64,000 nt of DNA from Lysobacter sp. KIS68-7 (lineage in GTDB: Bacteria > Pseudomonadota > Gammaproteobacteria > Xanthomonadales > Xanthomonadaceae): assembly GCF_021284745.1 (NCBI RefSeq), contig NZ_CP089925.1:2851001-2915000 (forward strand). Direction: 5' to 3'. Position 1 is the stretch's first letter, and every line of letters begins with the position of its first letter. Positions 1-7,905 of the stretch are shown here, one piece after another. The position numbers and the translations under genes are program-made. A model generated the notes under the pieces. That model searched no databases. It saw only the letters and a program-made list of their open reading frames with translations, and had not been told where the DNA came from.

Positions 1-86
1 AGGCGCAATGCGCGCGCTGCGGAAATGAAGCTGCCGTGCTCGACCACCTTGACGAAAACCAGGGTGTCGTTGAGATCGCGGGCCAT
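1..86 (-). CDS. LysR-family transcriptional regulator, N-terminal fragment
   Basis: Only the first 28 codons lie in the window; the gene runs off the left edge. The readable N-terminus (MARDLNDTLVFVKVV, then EHGSFISAARALR) is the start of a LysR winged helix-turn-helix domain. The ATG at 86 has a good GAAGGAG ribosome site just upstream. It is divergent from the small membrane protein/SDR/RND operon, the usual arrangement for a LysR regulator controlling a MexEF-type pump (MexT is the known parallel). A palindrome at 124-141 in the shared intergenic region is a plausible binding site. Regulation of the operon is inferred from position only. Confidence 0.85.
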   Translation of the reverse strand, partial: MARDLNDTLVFVKVVEHGSFISAARALR

Positions 87-123
87 GCGGACGCTCCTTC
101 GCTGGGCGCCGGTGGGGGAACCG

Positions 124-141
124 AATCGGCTGCTGCCGATT
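124..141. promoter_or_regulatory. Palindrome, candidate LysR operator
   Basis: Perfect inverted repeat AATCGGC-tgct-GCCGATT between the divergent LysR gene and the efflux operon. It contains ATC-N10-GAT, close to the ATC-N9-GAT type core common for LysR regulators. A possible but weak promoter follows (TTGGAC at 140-145, TATTCC at 161-166, 15 bp apart). The operator role is inferred from symmetry and position. Confidence 0.4.
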
Positions 142-236
142 GGACCGGAGCCGGGACAATTATTCCCCGATTTGCCAGCTAATCAAGAGGGGGGCCGAGG
201 CGTACGGTGTGCGGCATCCTCCCCGAGGTCCCCGTC

Positions 237-506
237 ATGTCCGCCCCGCAAGCCGCCCGCCTCGCCGTCCTCCCGCTCCTGCCGATCGCCCTGGCGGTAT
301 TGGCGTGGCTGGGTTTCGTGGCCATGCGCGAGTCCATCGCCAGCGGTGGCGCAGGGATCTGGCTGATGGCGTGGGTGCTGGCCTTCCTCGTCGGCATGCC
401 CCTGCTGGTCCTCGGCCTGGCCGTGGCCGGTGCGGCGCAGCGCCATACATTGGCCCGAAATCTTGTCCCATATTCGGGAGAAACCATCCCGGGAGCGGGA
501 CAGTGA
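237..506 (+). CDS. Small two-helix membrane protein
   Basis: An 89-residue protein with two hydrophobic stretches (about residues 8-28 and 38-62) separated by a short polar loop, so probably an inner-membrane protein. I do not recognise the family. The ATG at 237 is preceded by GAGGT at a good distance; a GTG at 207 in the same frame is a possible but less likely start. Its stop codon overlaps the GTG start of the SDR gene (GTGA, 503-506), which indicates translational coupling and places it first in the efflux operon. Function unknown. Confidence 0.6.
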   Translation: MSAPQAARLAVLPLLPIALAVLAWLGFVAMRESIASGGAGIWLMAWVLAFLVGMPLLVLGLAVAGAAQRHTLARNLVPYSGETIPGAGQ

Positions 507-1363
507 AGCCCGCTCTTCTCGTTCTCGGCGCGACCAGCGCCATCGGCCGCGGCGTGGTCCGCGCGGCGGTCGAAGCTGGTCGGCCCGTCGTCGCGATCTC
601 CCCCGACCGCGACGGGTTGCGCGCATTGCAGGGATCGCATGCGCACGCCGACCTTTCCATCCTCGTCGCGCACCCGGGCGACGAACGCAGCGCCGCGGCC
701 CTGGCCCGCGACATCCGCAAGCTCGACCGTCCGATCGACGGTGTCATCGCCGCGCTATGCACGGAACGCGAGCGCGGCCGCATCCTCGACAAGCCGGCCA
801 GCGAACTGCGCGATGCGCTCGATGCGAACGTCGTGGCACACCTCGCGGCCGCGCGGCACCTGCTGCCGCTGCTGGTCGAAGGCCAGCGTGGCGGCGGTTA
901 CATCCTGGTCGACGGCCCCGGTGCATCACACCCGTGGGCCGGTTACGGCCATCGCTCGGTCGGTGGCGCCGCGCTGCACATGCTCGCGCGCGTGCTGCAC
1001 GACGAAGCGCGCGCCCTGTCGGTCCGCCTGCAGTTGCTCTCGCTCGACTGGCCCGTGCGCACGCGCGAGAACGAACGCCACGCCTGCGCGCAGTGGCCGA
1101 GCGCGAACGGCGTCGGTCGCCGCGTGCTCGCGATGCTCGATCGCCGGGACCGCGCGCCGGCCGAAGCCATCGTGCATTGCGCGGGTCCGTGCTCCGACGC
1201 AAGCGACGAGGACGACCCACAAACATCGGATAGCGACCCACGCCTGCTGACATCACGCTGTCTGCAGGACGCGCGCACGCTGCTCGGCTCGCTCTCCCGC
1301 CCCCATTCCGCCTCCCCCCTCGAGAACAAGGAAGACAGTCATGAACCTCCGACCCGCCGTTGA
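503..1363 (+). CDS. Atypical short-chain dehydrogenase/reductase family protein
   Basis: A 286-residue protein with a Rossmann start (VLGATSAIGRG, residues 7-17) typical of SDR nucleotide binding. The region where the YxxxK catalytic pair should lie reads YGHRSVGGAAL, with no Lys four residues after a Tyr, so the classical active site is absent. The GTG start overlaps the preceding stop codon and has GGGAG upstream. The C-terminal tail extends 23 bp into the membrane-fusion gene. An oxidoreductase-like protein beside a MexEF-type pump recalls MexS near MexEF-OprN, but MexS belongs to a different family, so that comparison concerns context only. It may be a sensor or a divergent enzyme; substrate unknown. 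Confidence 0.75.
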   Translation: MKPALLVLGATSAIGRGVVRAAVEAGRPVVAISPDRDGLRALQGSHAHADLSILVAHPGDERSAAALARDIRKLDRPIDGVIAALCTERERGRILDKPASELRDALDANVVAHLAAARHLLPLLVEGQRGGGYILVDGPGASHPWAGYGHRSVGGAALHMLARVLHDEARALSVRLQLLSLDWPVRTRENERHACAQWPSANGVGRRVLAMLDRRDRAPAEAIVHCAGPCSDASDEDDPQTSDSDPRLLTSRCLQDARTLLGSLSRPHSASPLENKEDSHEPPTRR

Positions 1364-2540
1364 ACGCACGCGCGCACGGCACCCGGCCCCCATCGTGGTG
1401 CTGGCGCTTGCCGCGCTGTTGCCGATCGCCATCGCCGCCTGCTCCAGCGAAGCGGCCGCGCCGGAAGGCATGCCGCCTCCGCCGCAGGTCAGCGTCGCCC
1501 AGGTGCTCACCAAGGAAGTGGCCCAGTGGGATGAATTCACCGGCCGCGTGGCCGCGGTGGAAACCGTCGAGCTCCGCCCGCGCGTCAGCGGTTACGTGCA
1601 GCAGGTGGCGTATCGCGAAGGCCAGGACGTCCGCAAGGGCGACCTGCTGTTCGTGATCGACCCGCGCCCCTACAAGGCCGCGCTCGACCAGGCGCAGGCC
1701 AACCTCGAGCGCGCCCGCGCCGAGCAGTTGCTTGCGCAGACCCAGGACAAGCGCGCACAGACGCTGATCGACGCCAAGGCGATCTCGCGCGAAGAGTTCG
1801 AGATCCGCAAGGCCGCCTCCTCGCAGGGCAACGCCGGCGTGCGCGCCGCCGAAGCCGCCGTCGCCGCCGCGCGCCTGGACCTGCAGTTCACCGAAGTGCG
1901 TTCGCCCATCGACGGCCGTGCCGGCCGCGCGATGGTGACCGAAGGCAACCTCGCGCAGGCCGACGCCACGCTGCTCACCACGCTCGTCTCGCAGGACCCG
2001 ATGTACGTGTACTTCGAAAGCGACGAGCAGGCCTTCCTGCGTTACGCCGCGCTCGCGCGCAAGGGCGAACGCGACGGCGTGCGCAACCCGGTGCGCGTCG
2101 GCCTCGCCGACGAGGACGGATATCCGCACAAGGGCACGGTCGATTTCATCGACAACCAAGTCGATTCGCAGACCGGCACCATCCGCGCACGCGCCGTCGT
2201 CGCCAATCCGGATCGCGTGTTCACGCCGGGCCTGTTCGCACGCGTGCAGTTGCAGGGCAGCGGCCGCTTCAAGGCCATGCTGATCGACGACAAGGCCGTG
2301 CTCACCGACCAGGACCGCAAGTACGTCTACGTGCTCGGGCCGCACAACACGGCGGTGCGCAAGGACATCGTGGCCGGCCGGATGAACGACGGACTGCGCG
2401 TCGTCGAATCGGGCCTGGCGCCCAGCGACAAGGTCATCGTGCACGGCGTGCAGAAGATCTTCATGCCCGGCATGCCGGTCACGCCGCAGACGATCGCGAT
2501 GGGTGCGCCGCCGCAGCCGGAAAAGGTCGCCATGAAGTAA
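1341..2540 (+). CDS. mexE: RND efflux periplasmic adaptor, MexE-like
   Basis: The membrane-fusion (HlyD/AcrA) subunit linking the inner-membrane RND pump to the outer-membrane channel. At 399 aa it has the normal family length. A lipoprotein-type signal (ALLPIAIAAC) puts the acylated Cys near residue 34. Next come the beta-barrel and lipoyl segments (ELRPRVSGYV...EGQDVRKGDLLFVIDPRPY), an alpha-helical hairpin, and the second lipoyl half (FTEVRSPIDGRAG). The wording of these motifs is that of MexE rather than AcrA. The ATG at 1341 has AAGGAAG upstream and overlaps the SDR gene. It works with the next two genes to export drugs or metabolites; the substrate cannot be read from sequence. Confidence 0.93.
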   Translation: MNLRPAVERTRARHPAPIVVLALAALLPIAIAACSSEAAAPEGMPPPPQVSVAQVLTKEVAQWDEFTGRVAAVETVELRPRVSGYVQQVAYREGQDVRKGDLLFVIDPRPYKAALDQAQANLERARAEQLLAQTQDKRAQTLIDAKAISREEFEIRKAASSQGNAGVRAAEAAVAAARLDLQFTEVRSPIDGRAGRAMVTEGNLAQADATLLTTLVSQDPMYVYFESDEQAFLRYAALARKGERDGVRNPVRVGLADEDGYPHKGTVDFIDNQVDSQTGTIRARAVVANPDRVFTPGLFARVQLQGSGRFKAMLIDDKAVLTDQDRKYVYVLGPHNTAVRKDIVAGRMNDGLRVVESGLAPSDKVIVHGVQKIFMPGMPVTPQTIAMGAPPQPEKVAMK

Positions 2541-2575
2541 CGGGCACGCCGCGGCCCCGCTTCCCTCGTCTCCGT

Positions 2576-2597
2576 CCTCTCCCGCTACAGGGAGAGG
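2576..2597 (+). repeat. Intercistronic hairpin between mexE and mexF
   Basis: CCTCTCCC-gctaca-GGGAGAGG forms a perfect 8-bp stem with a 6-nt loop in the 87-bp gap between the adaptor and pump genes. There is no T-run after it, so it is not a classical terminator. It could stabilise or process the mRNA or tune the adaptor:pump ratio, or be one copy of a dispersed intergenic repeat. Confidence 0.55.
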
Positions 2598-2627
2598 AGG
2601 ACCGCTCTTTTGCCTGAGGAACCCCTC

Positions 2628-5600
2628 ATGGACTTTTCCAAATTCTTCATCGACCGGCCGATCTTCGCCGCGGTGTTGTCGATCGTGATCTTCGCAGCGG
2701 GCCTGATCGCCATCCCGCTGCTGCCCATCAGCGAATACCCGGAAGTGGTGCCGCCTTCGGTGGTCGTGCGCACCGTGTACCCGGGCGCGAACCCGAAGGT
2801 GATCGCCGAAACCGTCGCGACGCCGCTGGAGGAAGCCATCAACGGCGTCGAGGACATGATGTACCTCAAGTCCGTGGCCGGCTCCGACGGCGTGCTGCAG
2901 ATGACGGTGACGTTCAAGCCCGGCACCAACGCGGACGACGCCGCGGTGCGCGTGCAGAACCGCGTCGCGCAGGCGCTGGCCCGGTTGCCGGAAGACGTGC
3001 GCCGGCAGGGCGTGACGACGCAGAAGCAGTCGCCCGTGTTCCTGATGGTCGTGCACCTGGTTTCGACCAGCGGCAAGTACGACACGCTCTACCTGCGCAA
3101 CTACATGCGCCTGCACGTACGCGACGAACTCGCGCGCCTGCCGGGCGTGGGCGATGCGCAGACCTTCGGCGGCGGCGACTACGCCATGCGCATCTGGCTG
3201 GATCCCGACAAGGTGGCCGCGCGCGACATGACCGCGGGCGACGTCGTGCGTGCGGTGCGCGAGCAGAACATCCAGGTCTCCGCCGGCCAGCTCGGCGCCG
3301 AGCCGATGCCCAACGGCAGCGACTTCCTCACGCTGATCAATGCGCAGGGTCGCCTGCGTTCCGTGGATGAGTTCAAGAACGTCGTGCTGAAGAACGGCGA
3401 CGACGGCCAGGTCGTGCGCCTTGCGGACGTGGCGCGCGTCGAACTCGCGGCGGGCGATTACACCTTGCGCTCGCGCCTGGACGGCAGCGATGCGGCCGCA
3501 GTCGGCGTGTTCCAGGCGCCGGGCGCGAATGCGCTCGCGATCCGCGATGGCGTCGTGGCCAAGATGGAGGAGCTGAAGAAGCAGTTCCCGCCGGGCGTGG
3601 AATACAAGACCGTCTACGACACCACGATCTTCGTGCGCGATTCCATCAAGGCCGTGGTCACCACGCTGCTGGAAGCCATCGCGCTCGTCGTTCTGGTGGT
3701 GATCCTGTTCCTGCAGACCTGGCGCGCGTCGATCATTCCGCTGATCGCGGTGCCGGTGTCCATCGTGGGCACGTTCGCGGCCCTGCACCTGCTCGGTTTC
3801 TCGATCAACACGCTGACGCTGTTCGGATTGGTGCTCGCGATCGGCATCGTCGTGGACGATGCGATCGTCGTGGTCGAGAACGTGGAGCGCAACATCGAAG
3901 AAGGCCGCACGCCTCTTGAGGCCGCGCACCAGGCGATGAAGGAAGTCTCCGGCCCGATCATCGCGATCGCGCTGGTGCTGTGCGCCGTGTTCGTCCCGAT
4001 GGCCTTCCTCAACGGCGTCACCGGCCAGTTCTACAAGCAGTTCGCGGTGACCATCGCCATCTCCACGGTGATCTCGGCGGCCAACTCGCTGACGCTGTCC
4101 CCGGCGCTCGCCGCCAAGCTGCTGCGTCCGCACGATGCGCCGAAGGATGCGCTCTCGCGCTGGATCGAGAAGGCCTTCGGCTGGGTGTTCCGTCCGTTCA
4201 ACCGCTTCTTCAAGCGCAGCTCGGCGGCCTACCAGGGGCGCATCGGCGGCCTGCTCGCCCATCGCGGCCGCGTGTTCGCGGTGTACGGCGTGCTGCTGCT
4301 CGCCACTGGCCTGGTGTTCGCGTGGGTGCCGCGCGGCTTCATTCCGATCCAGGACAAGCTGTACCTGATCGCGGGCGTGAAGCTGCCGGAAGGCGCGTCG
4401 ATCGAGCGCACCGATGCGGCATTGAAGAAGGTGGCCGAAGCCGCGCGCAGCATCGACGGCGTCGCGCATGAAGTCGCCTTCCCCGGCCTGAACCCGCTGC
4501 AGTTCACCAACACCCCGAACAGCGGCGTCGTGTTCTTCCCGCTCAAGCCCTTCTCCGAGCGTCACCTGAGTGCGAAGCAGATCAACGACCAGCTCAACGC
4601 CAAGATCCAGGGCATCCAGGAAGGCTTCGCCTTCTCGCTGATGCCGCCGCCGATCCTCGGCCTGGGCAATGGATCGGGTTATTCGTTGTTCGTCGAAGAC
4701 CGCGGCAACCTGGGTTACGGCGCGCTGCAGAATGCGGTGCAGGGTTTCCAGGGCATGGCGTCGCAGACGCCCGGCATGGGTTTCCCGATCAGCAGCTACC
4801 AGGCCAACGTGCCGCAGCTCGACGCGGAAGTGGATCGCGTCAAGGCCAAGGCGCAGGGCGTGCCGCTCACCGAACTGTTCGACACGCTGCAGACTTACCT
4901 CGGTTCGCAGTACGTCAACGACTTCAACATGTTCGGTCGCACCTGGCAGGTGATCGCGCAGGCCGACGGTCCGTTCCGCGACCACGTGGAAGACATCGCC
5001 AACCTGCGCACGCGCAACAGCAACGGCGAGATGGTGCCGATCGGTTCCATGGTCACCATCAAGCAGACCTACGGTCCCGACCCGGTGCTGCGCTTCAACG
5101 GCTATCCGGCCGCCGACCTGCTCGGCGAAGCGGACCCGCGCGTGATGTCCTCCGGCCAGGCGATGAAGAAGGTGGAAGAGATCGCCGGGCAGGTGCTGCC
5201 CAATGGCATGGGCTTCGACTGGAGCGACCTGAGCTACCAGGAAGCCACGCAAGGCAACGCCGCGTTCGTCGTGTTCCCGCTCGCCGTGCTGCTCGCCTTC
5301 CTCGTGCTGGCCGCGCTGTACGAAAGCTGGACGCTGCCGCTGGCCGTGATCCTGATCGTGCCGATGACGATGCTCTCCGCGCTGATCGGCGTGAAGCTCA
5401 CCGGCGGCGACAACAACACCTTCGTGCAGGTGGGCCTGGTGGTGCTGATGGGCCTGGCGTGCAAGAACGCGATCCTGATCGTCGAATTCGCCCGCGAGCT
5501 GGAACTGCAGGGCAAGTCGATCATGGAAGCCGCGCTCGAAGCCTGCCGCCTGCGTCTGCGTCCGATCGTGATGACCTCCATCGCCTTCATCGCCGGCACC

Positions 5601-5789
5601 GTGCCGCTGGTGTTCTCGCACGGCGCGGGCGCAGAAGTCCGTTCGGTCACGGGCATCACGGTGTTCGCCGGCATGTTGGGCGTCACGCTGTTCGGCCTGT
5701 TCCTCACGCCCGTGTTCTACGTCGCGTTGCGCAAGCTGGTCACGCGCGACCAGGTCCCGTCCGGCGAAGTCGCCGTGGCGCAGGCCTGA
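2628..5789 (+). CDS. mexF: RND efflux pump inner-membrane transporter, MexF-like
   Basis: A proton-driven tripartite pump subunit of the HAE1 family, 1053 aa, with the usual 12 membrane helices and two large periplasmic loops. The start MDFSKFFIDRPIFAAVLS and the LPISEYPEVVPPSVVVR segment are typical of MexF. The proton-relay Asp pair in TM4 (GIVVDDAIVVVENVER) falls at residues 410-411. I chose the ATG at 2628 because GAGGA precedes it by 7 bp; a TTG 18 bp upstream is in frame but unlikely. It lies between the adaptor and outer-membrane genes, completing an inner-membrane/periplasm/outer-membrane export machine. Confidence 0.95.
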   Translation: MDFSKFFIDRPIFAAVLSIVIFAAGLIAIPLLPISEYPEVVPPSVVVRTVYPGANPKVIAETVATPLEEAINGVEDMMYLKSVAGSDGVLQMTVTFKPGTNADDAAVRVQNRVAQALARLPEDVRRQGVTTQKQSPVFLMVVHLVSTSGKYDTLYLRNYMRLHVRDELARLPGVGDAQTFGGGDYAMRIWLDPDKVAARDMTAGDVVRAVREQNIQVSAGQLGAEPMPNGSDFLTLINAQGRLRSVDEFKNVVLKNGDDGQVVRLADVARVELAAGDYTLRSRLDGSDAAAVGVFQAPGANALAIRDGVVAKMEELKKQFPPGVEYKTVYDTTIFVRDSIKAVVTTLLEAIALVVLVVILFLQTWRASIIPLIAVPVSIVGTFAALHLLGFSINTLTLFGLVLAIGIVVDDAIVVVENVERNIEEGRTPLEAAHQAMKEVSGPIIAIALVLCAVFVPMAFLNGVTGQFYKQFAVTIAISTVISAANSLTLSPALAAKLLRPHDAPKDALSRWIEKAFGWVFRPFNRFFKRSSAAYQGRIGGLLAHRGRVFAVYGVLLLATGLVFAWVPRGFIPIQDKLYLIAGVKLPEGASIERTDAALKKVAEAARSIDGVAHEVAFPGLNPLQFTNTPNSGVVFFPLKPFSERHLSAKQINDQLNAKIQGIQEGFAFSLMPPPILGLGNGSGYSLFVEDRGNLGYGALQNAVQGFQGMASQTPGMGFPISSYQANVPQLDAEVDRVKAKAQGVPLTELFDTLQTYLGSQYVNDFNMFGRTWQVIAQADGPFRDHVEDIANLRTRNSNGEMVPIGSMVTIKQTYGPDPVLRFNGYPAADLLGEADPRVMSSGQAMKKVEEIAGQVLPNGMGFDWSDLSYQEATQGNAAFVVFPLAVLLAFLVLAALYESWTLPLAVILIVPMTMLSALIGVKLTGGDNNTFVQVGLVVLMGLACKNAILIVEFARELELQGKSIMEAALEACRLRLRPIVMTSIAFIAGTVPLVFSHGAGAEVRSVTGITVFAGMLGVTLFGLFLTPVFYVALRKLVTRDQVPSGEVAVAQA

Positions 5790-5811
5790 CATGCGAATCC
5801 AAGGAGCTGAC

Positions 5812-7278
5812 ATGACCTCTCAAGCTTTCGTCCCCACGTTGCGCGTCGCGTCGTCGGTCCTCGTCACGGCGCTGCTCGCGGCGTGCACCGTGGGGCCGGA
5901 CTACGTGCGGCCCACGCCGCAGGAGCCCGCCACGTTCGCGCGTGCCGAGGCCCCTGCGACGACCGCAACGCCTGCGCCCGCCGACGACGCGTTCTGGGAA
6001 CGCTTCGGCGATCCCACGCTGACCGCGCTCGTCGAAGAAGCGCTCGCCGCCAACCACGACCTGCGCATCGCCCTGTCGCGTTACGACGCCGCCAATGCCT
6101 TGCTGCGCGAATCGAAGTTCGACCAGATCCCGACGATCACGGCGCATGGAAGCGCCAGCCGTTCGCGGCTCAGCGCCGACCAGGCGCCGGGCGTCTCCCG
6201 CGCGGACCGCGACGACGTTGATTCGTATGAAGTGAACGCGGCGGCGACCTGGGAGCTCGACCTGTTCGGCCGCGTGCGTCGCAACGTCGAAGCCAACCGC
6301 GCCGGCACCGAAGCGACCGCGAACGACCTGGCCGCCTTGCAGGTGGCGATCGTGGGCGACGTCGCGCGCAACTACTTCCAGTTGCGCGGCTTGCAGGAAC
6401 GCTTGCGCGTCGCCCGCGAGAACGCCGAGAACCAGCGCGAAACCCTGCGCCTGGTGCAGGCCCGCTTCGATGCGGGCCGCGGCACCGAGTTCGACACCTC
6501 GCGTGCGCGTGCGCAATTGGAAGGCACGCTCGCGCTCGTGCCCGCGTTCGAGGCCGAGGTCGCGGTCGCCGAGCATCGCATCGCGGTGCTCACCGGCCGC
6601 ACGCCGGAAGCGCTCATCACGGAACTCGACGCGCCCGCGGAACTCCCTGCCCTGCCCGACCACATCGATGCAGGCACGCCGGGCGAGTTGTTGCGCCGTC
6701 GTCCCGATGTCGCGGCCGCGGAAGAACGCCTGCATGCGGCGACCGCGCGCATCGGCGTGGCCACCGCCGATCTGTTCCCGCGCTTCACGCTCGGCGCGCT
6801 GATCGGCAGCCAAGCGGCGGATGCGAGTGCGTTGTTCGGGCGCGACAGCGAGACTGGCTTCGTCGCGCTCGGCATCGACTGGTCCTTCCTCGACGCCGGT
6901 CGCGTGCGCGCGCGCATCGCTGCCACGGATGCGAACGCCGAGGGCGAACTCGCGCGCTATCGCCAGACGGTGCTGCTCGCGCTCGAAGACACCGAGAACG
7001 CGCTGATCCGCCAGGCGCGTGCGCGCGTGGAAGACGAACACCTCGCACAGGCCGCGCTCGAAAGCGCCAATGCGGCACGCCTCGCGCACGTGCGGTTCGA
7101 AGCGGGCGCGGTCGACCTGTTCGAAGTGCTGGATGCGCAACGGACGCAGTTGCTGGCGCAGGACGCGCTCGCCGGAGCGCGCACGCGCAGCACGGTCAGC
7201 GTCGTGGAGCTGTATCGCGCGATGGCCGGTGGTTGGCCGGGGCGCATGCCGCTGCGCGAGAAGATCGCGCGCGAGTGA
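5812..7278 (+). CDS. RND efflux outer-membrane channel lipoprotein, OprN/NodT type
   Basis: A TolC-like outer-membrane factor of 488 aa. It has a lipoprotein signal with lipobox LLAAC (Cys at residue 25), followed by the family start CTVGPDYVRP and two homologous helical repeats, each with a strand region (WELDLFGRVRRNVEA; the second half ends DLFEVLDAQRTQLLAQDAL). The ATG at 5812 has AAGGAG 6 bp upstream; an ATG at 5791 in frame lacks a comparable site. It follows the pump gene by 22 bp and is the last gene of the operon. The gene to its right is convergent. Confidence 0.93.
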   Translation: MTSQAFVPTLRVASSVLVTALLAACTVGPDYVRPTPQEPATFARAEAPATTATPAPADDAFWERFGDPTLTALVEEALAANHDLRIALSRYDAANALLRESKFDQIPTITAHGSASRSRLSADQAPGVSRADRDDVDSYEVNAAATWELDLFGRVRRNVEANRAGTEATANDLAALQVAIVGDVARNYFQLRGLQERLRVARENAENQRETLRLVQARFDAGRGTEFDTSRARAQLEGTLALVPAFEAEVAVAEHRIAVLTGRTPEALITELDAPAELPALPDHIDAGTPGELLRRRPDVAAAEERLHAATARIGVATADLFPRFTLGALIGSQAADASALFGRDSETGFVALGIDWSFLDAGRVRARIAATDANAEGELARYRQTVLLALEDTENALIRQARARVEDEHLAQAALESANAARLAHVRFEAGAVDLFEVLDAQRTQLLAQDALAGARTRSTVSVVELYRAMAGGWPGRMPLREKIARE

Positions 7279-7294
7279 GTCAGGGCGTGCCTGT

Positions 7295-7840
7295 TCAGAA
7301 CAGCGCGCCCGTCGACGGCTCGGCATAGGACAGCCGACCGTCGACGAGCGTGGCGGCCCCGGTCCACGGATGTTCGTCCGTGCGACCGGGCGCCAGCAGA
7401 TGCAGCACTCGCCATCCACGCGCCTTGAAGTCGTCCGAAATCAGGCTGCGGTGGCATTGCCACCACATCGCTTCGGCGCACATCACCGCCGTCGGTGCGC
7501 GCAAGGCAACGGCCGCGAGCCGCGCGCTCGCCTGCACGTACTCCGCCGTCTCCATGTAGTCGGCATAGCCGCGAAAGGCCGCATTGCGCCACCGCGAGTT
7601 GTGCGAATCCTTGCGTGCCGGGCGACGACCGCCCAGGTCGGGCATCGGCATGTACGCGATGCCCGCATGCGGCAAGGCCTCCGCCATCGCCTCGCCGGAG
7701 AACTGCGGATTCCGCCGCGACCCCGCAAAGCGCCGCACATCCACCAGCGTCGCCACACCCGCGTCCTGCAGCATTGCGACGAACGCCTCCCAGGGTCGCG
7801 TCGAATGCCCGATGGTCCACAGCGTGCCCGCGTCTGCCAT
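7295..7840 (-). CDS. DUF488 family protein
   Basis: A 181-residue protein matching DUF488: it opens with LWTIGHSTRPWEAF, has the conserved VDVRRFAGSRRNPQF segment and ends the core with CAEAMWWQCHRSLISD (Cys121, Cys129, His130). These conserved Cys/His residues suggest a catalytic or metal-binding role, but the family function is not established. It is convergent with the efflux operon (16-bp gap) and divergent from the ABC1 kinase gene. No signal peptide, so probably cytoplasmic. Confidence 0.88.
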   Translation of the reverse strand: MADAGTLWTIGHSTRPWEAFVAMLQDAGVATLVDVRRFAGSRRNPQFSGEAMAEALPHAGIAYMPMPDLGGRRPARKDSHNSRWRNAAFRGYADYMETAEYVQASARLAAVALRAPTAVMCAEAMWWQCHRSLISDDFKARGWRVLHLLAPGRTDEHPWTGAATLVDGRLSYAEPSTGALF

Positions 7841-7893
7841 TCCATGATGCTGACACGCCCCACCGGGTGAAATCGCATTGACGGCGCGGCGAC

Positions 7894-7905
7894 TACGCTT
7901 TCCGG
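7894..7905 (+). promoter_or_regulatory. Possible -10 element directly before the ABC1-kinase start
   Basis: TACGCT followed by 6 nt and then the ATG at 7906, the same geometry as at uup, selO and ltrA. No convincing -35 box and no Shine-Dalgarno sequence is visible, consistent with a leaderless transcript. The match to TATAAT is weak. Confidence 0.25.

Noticed and set aside
744-5813. A 1689-codon open frame on the minus strand opposite the SDR and efflux genes
   Set aside because: The translation is His/Arg/Gln/Val-rich with no recognisable domain. It mirrors real genes with clear homology on the plus strand; such long antisense frames are expected in GC-rich DNA.
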